The translations under genes were made by a program, and so were the position numbers. From assembly GCA_003152595.1 (NCBI GenBank), contig PMAM01000353.1:24212-29685 (forward strand): a stretch of DNA of 5,474 bases, given 5' to 3'. This document shows positions 1 to 5,109 of the stretch, piece after piece. The DNA comes from Acidobacterium sp. (lineage in GTDB: Bacteria > Acidobacteriota > Terriglobia > Terriglobales > Acidobacteriaceae). Each line of letters opens with the position of its first letter. Position 1 is the first letter of the stretch. The notes under the pieces are model-generated. The model did no database searches. It saw only the letters and a program-made list of their open reading frames with translations, and was not told where the DNA came from.

Positions 1-468
1 GCTGCCGCGCTGATTCTGGCATTCTCCGCGTCTGCTCAGACGCCGCCGTCGAGCACCCCACACGATCCAGCCATCGTCTTCCCCACGCCGGATCTGCACG
101 AGCAGATCGAGAAGCTCATTCCCGCGGCGAAAGAGAAGGGCTCCAGCGGAGCCACGATCGAGGACTACGGCAGTTACAAAATCCAGCTCTCGGTCCGCAC
201 TTCGAGCGGCGGAGCGGAGGTGCATGCCCATTGGGACGACGTGATGATCGTGGAGGAAGGCAGCGCCACGCTCATTACCGGGGGAACCGTTGTCGACGGC
301 AAAACCAACGGGGATGGCGAGACGCACGGCTCAAAGATCGAGAATGGCACCTCGCGCACCATCAGCCCTGGTGACGTGCTCACCGTGCGCGCCGGCACGC
401 CGCATCAGCTGATCCTGGCGCCCGGCACCACCTACGGCGCCGTTGTCGTCAAAGTCCACGAGCCGTGA
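1..468 (+). CDS. Exported cupin-domain protein, 5'-truncated by the window edge
   Basis: The frame is open from base 1 to a TGA at 466-468, giving 155 visible residues; the true start lies before the window. The visible N-terminus is the end of a signal peptide: a hydrophobic stretch (AAALILAF) followed by ASA-Q, a typical signal peptidase I site after visible residue 12, so the protein is probably periplasmic or secreted. The rest is a single cupin barrel. Motif 1 is HAHWDD (His75, His77, with Asp80 where Glu is usual) followed by Gly87. Motif 2 is PGDVLTVRAGTPH, with Gly124 and His135. Three potential metal ligands (His75, His77, His135) are therefore present, and the fourth is Asp rather than Glu. 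Between the motifs lies a long polar loop rich in Gly, Asn and Thr (about residues 95-118). Small secreted cupins of this type often lack a known substrate, so I assign no reaction. It converges on the iclR gene with 13 bp between stop codons. Confidence 0.85.
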   Translation, partial: AAALILAFSASAQTPPSSTPHDPAIVFPTPDLHEQIEKLIPAAKEKGSSGATIEDYGSYKIQLSVRTSSGGAEVHAHWDDVMIVEEGSATLITGGTVVDGKTNGDGETHGSKIENGTSRTISPGDVLTVRAGTPHQLILAPGTTYGAVVVKVHEP

Positions 469-481
469 TCCGACCCGTTCG

Positions 482-1360
482 CTACAGCCCGTAGTGCTGC
501 AGGAAGGGCGATGGCGCGTGCGCTCGCCGTCGCTCCTTGATCCCCAGCGAGCCGGAAATCTCGCGGCAGCAGCGCATCAGGTGCTCCGCGATGCCGGGCA
601 CGCTCTGCTGGGTGATCCGCGACGTAGGGCCGGAAACGCTGACCGCCGCTATGGGATGCCCCGTCTCGTTCAGGATCGGCGCGCCAATGCAGCGCACGCC
701 CTCCTCCACTTCCTCATCATCGATCGCATAGCCGCGCCGGCGGACTCGCTCCAGGGAACGCATCAGTGCTTCCGGCGTCATCAGGGTCCGATGGGTGTAG
801 CGCACGAAGCGGATTTTTCCCATGATCTCCGCCTGCATCTCTTCCGGCAGAAACGCCATCATGGCTTTGCCCATGGCGGTGCAATACACCGGATTCGATG
901 TGCCAATGCGCGAAGAAAGCCACACGCGCCGGTTGCTCGGCTCCACCTTGTCCAGGTACACCACTGAGGTCTTCTGCAGAACCCCGAGGTGAACTGTCTC
1001 GCCCACCTGCGCCGAGAGCCGTCGAAACCAGGGATGCACGCGTGCACGCAGATCGATCTGCTCCACGGCGCGCGTGCCGAGTTCGTAGAGTTTCAATCCC
1101 AGCCGGAAGCGGTTCTCCGGCGTGCGCTCGATCAGCCCGCACCGCTCCAACACCATCAGCGCGCGATGCGCGGTGCTTTTGTGCAGATCCATGCGCTCGC
1201 AGACGTCGGCCAGGCCCAGCGGTCCCTCGCTCTCACCGAGCAGATCGAGCACCGCCACGGCACGGTCCAGGCTCTGCAACTGATAGGGATCGGCCGGCTT
1301 GGTTTTGGCCGCCTTTTCTTCGCTCCGCTCAAGCTGCGCTTCTGCTGCTTTCTGCCGCAT
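482..1360 (-). CDS. IclR-family transcriptional regulator (KdgR-like by context)
   Basis: This is a 292-residue cytoplasmic DNA-binding protein of usual IclR size. After a charged N-terminal tail, a winged helix-turn-helix spans about residues 27-88. It opens with SLDRAVAVLDLL, has the recognition region ADVCERMDLHKSTAHRAL, and the wing CGLIERTPENRFRLG. The IclR effector-binding domain follows (about 100-272), with VHLGVLQKTSVVYLDKVE, the NPVYCTAMGKAMMAFLP segment, the RRRGYAIDDEEVEEGVRCIGAPI signature and AAVSVSGPTSRIT. I chose the ATG at 1358-1360. It has a Shine-Dalgarno GAGG (1367-1370 on the complement) 6 nt upstream, whereas the longer open frame to 1486 would overlap the end of kduD. 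It lies 14 bp downstream of kduD on the same strand, so the two are probably co-transcribed. Linkage to kduD suggests it senses a keto-deoxyuronate such as KDG, as KdgR does in enterobacteria; this ligand is inferred. Stop is TAG. Confidence 0.92.
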   Translation of the reverse strand: MRQKAAEAQLERSEEKAAKTKPADPYQLQSLDRAVAVLDLLGESEGPLGLADVCERMDLHKSTAHRALMVLERCGLIERTPENRFRLGLKLYELGTRAVEQIDLRARVHPWFRRLSAQVGETVHLGVLQKTSVVYLDKVEPSNRRVWLSSRIGTSNPVYCTAMGKAMMAFLPEEMQAEIMGKIRFVRYTHRTLMTPEALMRSLERVRRRGYAIDDEEVEEGVRCIGAPILNETGHPIAAVSVSGPTSRITQQSVPGIAEHLMRCCREISGSLGIKERRRAHAPSPFLQHYGL

Positions 1361-1366
1361 TGCCAA

Positions 1367-1370
1367 CCTC
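1367..1370 (-). promoter_or_regulatory. Ribosome binding site of the iclR-family gene
   Basis: GAGG on the minus strand lies 6 nt before the ATG at 1358-1360. It sits in the short gap after the kduD stop (TAA, 1375-1377) and decides the iclR start. The upstream ATGs in the same frame fall inside kduD. Confidence 0.65.
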
Positions 1371-1374
1371 GTTC

Positions 1375-2139
1375 TTATCGCGCCAGCCATCCGCCATCCA
1401 CCACCAGCACCGTGCCGGTTACATAATTGCTCGCCGGCGAGGCCAGAAAAATCGCCGCTCCGGCCAGATCTTCCGGGTCGCCCCACCTTCCCGCAGGAAT
1501 CCGCTCCAGGATCTGGCGGTTCCGCGTCTCATCCTGCTGCAGGGCCGAGGTATTCTCGGTCCGAAAATATCCGGGCGCAATCGCGTTCACCTGCACGTTG
1601 CGCGCCGCCCACTCATTGGCCAGCGCTTTGGTCAGCTGCGCGATGCCGCCCTTCGACGCGGTGTAGGCCGCAATGCGAATCCCGCCCTGGAAGGCCATCA
1701 TCGAGGCAATGTTGACGATCTTGCCGCGCTGACGCTCGAGCATTTTGCCGCCGGCCAGCTGGCACAGCCGAAACGCGCTGGTCAGATTCACCTGCAGCAC
1801 CTGCTTCCACGCATGCAGATCGTGATCGGCAGCCGCCTCGCGGTGAATCATGCCCGCGTTGTTCACCAGAATGTCCGGCGCGCCCATGGCCGCGGCTACA
1901 TCGGAGAAGAGCTTGTCGGCCCCTTCGTCGGCGCTCAGGTCGGCGGAAAAACTTCGGCCTTCGCGGCCCAGCTCCCGAATCTTTCGCGCCGTCCCTTCCG
2001 CCGGACGCCGATTCCCATGGCAGGCCACGGCCGCGCCTGCATCGGCCAGTGCGAGCGCGATGGCCGCACCCAGCCCGCTGGCCGCCCCTGTCACCAGAGC
2101 CGTCTTTCCGTCCAGCCTGAACCGTTCAGCAATTCCCAT
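1375..2139 (-). CDS. kduD: KduD-type 2-dehydro-3-deoxy-D-gluconate 5-dehydrogenase (SDR family)
   Basis: This is a 254-residue classical short-chain dehydrogenase, almost the length of E. coli KduD (253, from memory). KduD interconverts 2,5-diketo-3-deoxygluconate and 2-keto-3-deoxygluconate with NAD(H). This is the step after KduI in use of 4-deoxyuronates from pectin, alginate or glycosaminoglycans. The NAD-binding motif TGAASGLG is at 17-24 and NNAG at 93-96. The catalytic tetrad is Asn118, Ser146, Tyr159 and Lys163 (YTASK), with PG at 189-190. KduD-like signatures are KIVNIASMMAFQGGIR, NAIAPGYFRTENT, RIPAGRWG and the C-terminal VDGGWLAR, which together favour KduD over a generic 3-oxoacyl-ACP reductase. 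The start at 2137-2139 has a GGAAGAG Shine-Dalgarno 8 nt upstream. The longer in-frame ATG at 2205 would overlap the predicted -10 element. It is first in an operon with the iclR gene. No kduI or kdgK is in the window. Gluconate 5-dehydrogenase-like activity is the main alternative. Confidence 0.9.
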   Translation of the reverse strand: MGIAERFRLDGKTALVTGAASGLGAAIALALADAGAAVACHGNRRPAEGTARKIRELGREGRSFSADLSADEGADKLFSDVAAAMGAPDILVNNAGMIHREAAADHDLHAWKQVLQVNLTSAFRLCQLAGGKMLERQRGKIVNIASMMAFQGGIRIAAYTASKGGIAQLTKALANEWAARNVQVNAIAPGYFRTENTSALQQDETRNRQILERIPAGRWGDPEDLAGAAIFLASPASNYVTGTVLVVDGGWLAR

Positions 2140-2147
2140 CGCCGGCG

Positions 2148-2154
2148 CTCTTCC
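2148..2154 (-). promoter_or_regulatory. Ribosome binding site of kduD
   Basis: GGAAGAG on the minus strand is 8 nt before the ATG at 2137-2139. It supports this start over the upstream in-frame ATG at 2203-2205, whose extra 22 residues (starting MTSLQVRAEG) are unlike the N-terminus of KduD proteins. Confidence 0.55.
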
Positions 2155-2165
2155 ATTCCGCAAGA

Positions 2166-2180
2166 AGGGACACGATCCCT
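2166..2180 (-). repeat. Small inverted repeat in the kduD leader
   Basis: AGGGA and TCCCT flank a 5-nt loop, a perfect 5-bp inverted repeat. It lies between the predicted transcription start and the kduD ribosome binding site. It could fold as a short hairpin in the leader or be a coincidence; at this length its significance is low. Confidence 0.3.
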
Positions 2181-2189
2181 CAGCGCGAA

Positions 2190-2215
2190 CCTGCAAAGAA
2201 GTCATTCTCCGCAGG
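2190..2215. promoter_or_regulatory. 26-bp imperfect palindrome over the kduD -10: candidate operator
   Basis: The arms CCTGCAAAGAA and TTCTCCGCAGG surround a 4-bp centre (GTCA). Nine of the eleven arm pairs are complementary; only 2195/2210 and 2196/2209 mismatch. It covers the predicted -10 (2204-2209) and likely start point, an ideal place for a repressor. IclR-family proteins bind palindromic sites as dimers and often regulate the operon they belong to. The downstream IclR gene is therefore the natural candidate ligand of this site. That assignment is an inference; the palindrome itself is read directly. Confidence 0.5.
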
Positions 2216-2233
2216 CTCGATACGGATTGTCAA
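2204..2233 (-). promoter_or_regulatory. Predicted sigma-70-type promoter of kduD-iclR
   Basis: On the minus strand a perfect -35 hexamer TTGACA (2228-2233) is followed after 18 bp by GAGAAT (2204-2209), which matches TATAAT at four of six positions. Transcription would begin near 2197, leaving a leader of roughly 58 nt before the kduD ATG. It lies between the terminator-like hairpin at 2297-2323 and kduD, as expected for an independent operon. Confidence 0.5.
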
Positions 2234-2296
2234 GCATTCTGCATCCGCCGCGGCTGGGCTCAAATCCGCATCCGCGATCACCCGGTACAAAGGGAA

Positions 2297-2323
2297 GGGC
2301 CGGAGAGTGTTCCTCCCCGGCCC
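2297..2323 (-). terminator. Rho-independent-like terminator after tadG
   Basis: The minus strand reads GGGCCGGGGAG, loop GAACA, CTCTCCGGCCC. This is an 11-bp stem with one G-U pair and a 5-nt loop, followed by TTCCCTTTG. It begins 30 bp after the tadG stop. The stem is strong but the following T tract is interrupted, so termination may be only partial or Rho-assisted. It separates the tad pair from the kduD promoter. Confidence 0.6.
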
Positions 2324-2353
2324 CGTCGCATCTGCCTCACTGTTGTTATTGTT

Positions 2354-4165
2354 TTATGTTGTACCGTTCGGAATTAATCGTGCGCTGGTCAGCTTCGCCA
2401 CGATGGCCTCGTAGATATCGCTGATCGCCGTGGTTCCTGAGTTATCGCTGTTGGCCTGGCAGCCGCTGCTCTGGCTTCCGCCCTGTGCCGCCCAGTCACT
2501 GTAGAAGTACGCAGATGGGCTATTGCCGTCCTGCGTCGCCATCTGCTGCAGTGCCTGGCAGGGGGTGATGTTCGTGTGCGAGCCCCCGCTGCGATCGCTG
2601 GCGCAGTTGGCCGAACTGGACGTGGTTGGCGAGCCGTAAGCGATGGCGAACACCTGCGTATTATTGCTCGTACTCCCCGAGGAGTAGGTTGCCGCGTACT
2701 GCGCAGCATCCACCGCCTGCCCGCACTCGCCCACCCATGACGGATAAGACCCGCCGCTGGAAGCATTCAGATAGGCGGCCGGGTAGGTATAACCGTTGGC
2801 CAGCGATTGACTGGCGGAATAGGTGTATTCCGCGTGAGCATCGGTATCGGGCATCGAATACATCGGTCCCCAAGTCTGCGGCGAGGTTGAATTGCCGTCA
2901 CCCAGGATGATCATGACGTTGTAGGAGTTGGTGTGGCTGGCCTGCTCCTTCAACAGAGCCGCCTGCGCCGCATAGATTGCACCGGCATAATAGGTGCCGA
3001 AGTCGCCGTCGTAGCTGGACGGCGCGATACCGTTGCAGCCGCTCTTGCCGCCAGCCGCCTGCGCCAGCACCGAACTGGTCTGCAAATTGCCCGAGCCGTC
3101 GTTATAGTCCTCGACGAATGGAGTGACCTGGTAGCTTGGAGCATCCGAGCCGGTCGGGATCGAGTAGCCCGTCGCGTCGGTCGGTTTGGGAGGGAACGTG
3201 TACGGCATCGCCCAGGCGATTCCCGGGTACGGTGGCTGGTAATGCTTCTGCTGAGACGGGGAAAAGTTCCCGTCATTGTCGTTTCCGTTGCTTGTGTTGA
3301 TGCTGTACAGCACCGGTGAATAGCCAAAGCTGCTGTCGTGGTAATACGCGATGCTGTTGTAGCTGGAGGGCACAGGCGAGGTGGTGCAGCCGAACGTCGT
3401 GCTGGTCCCGCTGGTCGTGATTCCAACCCCAGCCGTTGCATGGCTGCCCACCACTACGTTCGGGAACGTGAACAGCGCCACGTGATCGTAGCTCGTGTCC
3501 AGTCTTCCCAGCAGTTGCTGGACGCCGGTGAGTGCACACTGTTCCTGCGTCACACCATTGCAGTTGGAGTCCGTCTCACTCATCGACAGCGTCGAGTCCA
3601 CAATCAGAGCAATGTTGTACGGCTTCGGCCGGCCTTTGGTCGCCGTCGAGGTTGCGCTCAGACTCAGGCTGCTCTTGCCCAGAACCCCCGCGAACATCGT
3701 CGGAACCGATGCGGTCTGCGTTACCAGGATAGCGTTAGGGATGGTGACCGTTCCACTGCTGAGTGTGCAGGGATAGCCCCATCCGGAAACCGTCGACAAA
3801 CACAGAGGCGTTGTCGTCGAACTGCTGATCGTCAGCCCGGGATAGACATCGTTCTTGGATTCGAAGCCGGTCGCGTAGCCCGTGTAGGACGTGCTCGTGC
3901 CCTGAACCATCTGTGCCGCGGCGAGGGCTGCCGCGTCGGTCGCGTTCTGCAGTTCGCGCTGGATGACCATCGCGCGGCCGCAGTCCACCACAAGCGCTGC
4001 GACTCCCAGGACCGTCAGCAGCATCACCACGACCCAGGGCAGGACCTGCCCCCCTTCGTCCGCCATGACCAGTCGCGCGATCAGGAGGTTCTTTCCCGAT
4101 CGCCGTGCCCGCCGCACAGCTAGCGGCGAAACCACTCGAGGTGACTTCATTTTCCGTTCGCGCAT
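2354..4165 (-). CDS. TadG-like protein with von Willebrand factor A domain
   Basis: This is a 603-residue envelope protein. A basic N-terminus leads to one membrane helix (about 41-61, VLPWVVVMLLTVLGVAALVV). The TadG signature follows: DCGRAMVIQRELQNATDAAALAAA at 61-84, with part of it typical of TadE/TadG-like proteins. Unlike TadE it has no Glu after the Gly-Gly at 38-39, so it should stay membrane-anchored rather than be cleaved. A von Willebrand A domain starts near 183: NIALIVDSTLSMS gives a MIDAS of the form D-x-T-x-S (Asp190, Thr192, Ser194). It continues with HVALFTF (228-234) and NVMIILGDGNS (416-426). Between these lies a region of about 150 residues rich in Ser, Gly, Tyr, Asn and Pro. 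Eleven cysteines, most in the exported part, may form disulfides. The start at 4165 has AGGAGA 5 nt upstream. It lies 67 bp downstream of tadE. In Tad systems TadG helps pilus assembly or anchoring; the exact role here is inferred. Confidence 0.85.
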   Translation of the reverse strand: MRERKMKSPRVVSPLAVRRARRSGKNLLIARLVMADEGGQVLPWVVVMLLTVLGVAALVVDCGRAMVIQRELQNATDAAALAAAQMVQGTSTSYTGYATGFESKNDVYPGLTISSSTTTPLCLSTVSGWGYPCTLSSGTVTIPNAILVTQTASVPTMFAGVLGKSSLSLSATSTATKGRPKPYNIALIVDSTLSMSETDSNCNGVTQEQCALTGVQQLLGRLDTSYDHVALFTFPNVVVGSHATAGVGITTSGTSTTFGCTTSPVPSSYNSIAYYHDSSFGYSPVLYSINTSNGNDNDGNFSPSQQKHYQPPYPGIAWAMPYTFPPKPTDATGYSIPTGSDAPSYQVTPFVEDYNDGSGNLQTSSVLAQAAGGKSGCNGIAPSSYDGDFGTYYAGAIYAAQAALLKEQASHTNSYNVMIILGDGNSTSPQTWGPMYSMPDTDAHAEYTYSASQSLANGYTYPAAYLNASSGGSYPSWVGECGQAVDAAQYAATYSSGSTSNNTQVFAIAYGSPTTSSSANCASDRSGGSHTNITPCQALQQMATQDGNSPSAYFYSDWAAQGGSQSSGCQANSDNSGTTAISDIYEAIVAKLTSARLIPNGTT

Positions 4166-4170
4166 CGTAT

Positions 4171-4176
4171 TCTCCT
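4171..4176 (-). promoter_or_regulatory. Strong ribosome binding site of tadG
   Basis: AGGAGA on the minus strand is 5 nt before the ATG at 4163-4165. It makes this start preferable to the in-frame ATG 15 nt downstream. The adjoining stem-loop (4177-4202) ends immediately before it. Confidence 0.7.
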
Positions 4177-4202
4177 GGGTCCGCTTTTCGAATTCCGGAC
4201 CC
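4177..4202 (-). repeat. Stem-loop in the tadE-tadG gap, abutting the tadG ribosome binding site
   Basis: GGGTCCG (4177-4183) and CGGACCC (4196-4202) form a perfect 7-bp inverted repeat around a 12-nt AT-richer loop. There is no T tract after it on the minus strand; the next bases are the tadG Shine-Dalgarno. It is therefore more likely an mRNA processing, stability or translation-initiation element than a terminator. Confidence 0.45.
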
Positions 4203-4232
4203 GTAACAAACCCTGGCCCAACAACCCCTCAG

Positions 4233-4817
4233 TTACTGGACCATCTCCGTACTCAGAGCTGTCAGGCTCAGTGACTTATTCGCCCATCCGTACAGCGCCG
4301 GAGTTATCGGATAAACGGCCTTGACCTGCACGAAATCCAGCTGGTGCATCGCGAGGGCGGCACAGGAAGGCAACGACGATCCCGTGCCCGTGTAGGTCGT
4401 GACCGCCGACGTGGAATTCACTGTGTAAGTAATCGTGTAAGTGATATTTGAACTGCTGAGATTCCCGGCAGAGGCCTGAACCGTCTGCGCTGCATATTTA
4501 CAGGGGTCTCCGCTGTCCATGATGGACGTCCCTCCATCGTTGGCTGGCGCGCTCATGGCAAAGGCGCGCGCTCCGTTGTTCACCGCGTTGGTCAGAACCA
4601 TATATTGATTCAGACCCACGCCAAAGGAGAAAATTCCGGTGAGAACCCCCAGCAGGATGGGAAGCACCAGCGCCATCTCAGCCACGGTCGAACCTTCTTC
4701 TCCGCGGCAGCAGCGTTGCATCCCTGCTGTCGCTCTCACCCTCGCTCGTTCCTTTGAGCGCTCAAGCCGATTCCGAAATCCTGCATCCGCTTGCTGGCTG
4801 GTTCCCCTGGTGGTCAT
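4233..4817 (-). CDS. TadE-like pseudopilin
   Basis: This is a 194-residue protein with a basic N-terminus and the TadE-family hallmark EGSTVAEMALVLPILLGVLTG (41-61). Cleavage after Gly42 would put Glu47 at +5, the usual prepilin-peptidase arrangement, although Met48 stands where Tyr is common in Tad proteins. The hydrophobic helix runs from about 48 to 66. NQYMVLTNAVNNGARAFAM (70-88) then matches the conserved segment of TadE proteins that precedes the soluble region. The remaining about 100 residues are Ser/Thr-rich and contain two cysteines (106, 152), possibly one disulfide. TadE-type pseudopilins work in the envelope with the Tad secretion machinery to assemble Flp-type pili. It precedes tadG by 67 bp, and the two are probably one operon. 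The start is uncertain: the ATG at 4817 has GAGGAG but 12 nt upstream, while the ATG at 4721 would leave a short basic leader of TadE type without a clear Shine-Dalgarno. Confidence 0.82.
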   Translation of the reverse strand: MTTRGTSQQADAGFRNRLERSKERARVRATAGMQRCCRGEEGSTVAEMALVLPILLGVLTGIFSFGVGLNQYMVLTNAVNNGARAFAMSAPANDGGTSIMDSGDPCKYAAQTVQASAGNLSSSNITYTITYTVNSTSAVTTYTGTGSSLPSCAALAMHQLDFVQVKAVYPITPALYGWANKSLSLTALSTEMVQ

Positions 4818-4829
4818 TCGCGCTCGTAA

Positions 4830-4835
4830 CTCCTC
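4830..4835 (-). promoter_or_regulatory. Probable ribosome binding site of tadE with long spacing
   Basis: GAGGAG on the minus strand lies 12 nt before the ATG at 4815-4817. The motif is strong but further away than usual. No alternative start codon in frame shortens the distance. Confidence 0.4.
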
Positions 4836-4930
4836 AGAAAATCCGCTTCAATCCCCGGCGCACTCGCAGCCGCGGCCGGCGAAAGCCTGCGTGCCGCTCC
4901 TGTGCAATCAGTAAGGGAAGCTCTCACTCA

Positions 4931-4958
4931 AGAGTAGTGCAGAGAGCGAGGGACTCAA
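4931..4958 (-). promoter_or_regulatory. Weak promoter candidate for tadE-tadG
   Basis: On the minus strand TTGAGT (4953-4958) is followed after 16 bp by TACTCT (4931-4936). The match is modest, about four of six and three of six. A second TTGAGT occurs 27 bp downstream (4926-4931), within the near-palindrome ACTCTTGAGT. This is the best pair I see in the region but not a firm call. Confidence 0.2.
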
Positions 4959-4972
4959 TGGCTACTTCGTGG

Positions 4973-4992
4973 TACCGAATTCCCTCTCGGTA
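4973..4992. repeat. Short inverted repeat upstream of tadE
   Basis: TACCGA (4973-4978) and TCGGTA (4987-4992) are perfect 6-bp arms with an 8-bp spacer. It lies just upstream of the weak promoter candidate, a position where an activator could bind. No known operator is recognised. Confidence 0.3.
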
Positions 4993-5109
4993 AGTCACTC
5001 TAATTACTCACCCCAGTAATTCCGGGGTTGAATTGCATTGATTTGCGACACTTTGTCCGGGCGCTGTCCACTGCACGTCGCTTCCCGAAAGAAGGCGGAG
5101 TTACCGCAG

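Larger units (their letters stand above)
4818..5109. other. Intergenic region upstream of tadE
   Basis: These 292 bp separate the partial gene on the right from tadE. The open frames in it are short and have neither a good ribosome binding site nor recognisable sequence, so I call no gene. The region holds the tadE ribosome binding site (4830-4835), a weak promoter candidate and several short inverted repeats: 4920-4925 with 4942-4947, 4926-4935, 4973-4992, and 5010-5014 with 5024-5028. I see no clear intrinsic terminator for the right-hand gene. Confidence 0.6.

Noticed and set aside
443..967. Plus-strand open frame overlapping the end of the cupin gene and running into iclR
   Set aside because: It is opposite the conserved effector domain of iclR, and its Arg/His-rich translation matches no family I know.
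1361..1486. Longer form of the iclR gene starting at 1486
   Set aside because: It would overlap the last 112 bases of kduD and add a Gly/Arg-rich segment unlike IclR N-termini; the ATG at 1360 has a proper ribosome binding site.
898..2424. A long plus-strand open frame of 508 codons opposite iclR and kduD
   Set aside because: It lies antisense to two well-supported genes, its translation is rich in Arg, Pro, Ser and Ala with no domain or hydrophobic pattern, and it is the expected by-product of GC-rich codon use on the other strand.
3338..4123. Plus-strand open frame of 261 codons opposite tadG
   Set aside because: It is antisense to the clearly real tadG frame, very rich in Arg, His and Gln, and has no recognisable motif or ribosome binding site.
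5012..5024. A 13-base match to the conserved 16S rRNA segment CGGAATTACTGGG on the minus strand
   Set aside because: The match stops after 13 bases and the flanks do not resemble 16S rRNA, so it is most likely chance and not an rRNA fragment.
5010..5028. ACCCC/GGGGT hairpin as a terminator of the right-hand gene
   Set aside because: The stem is only 5 bp with a 9-nt loop, it is about 80 bp past the stop codon, and no T tract follows on the minus strand.
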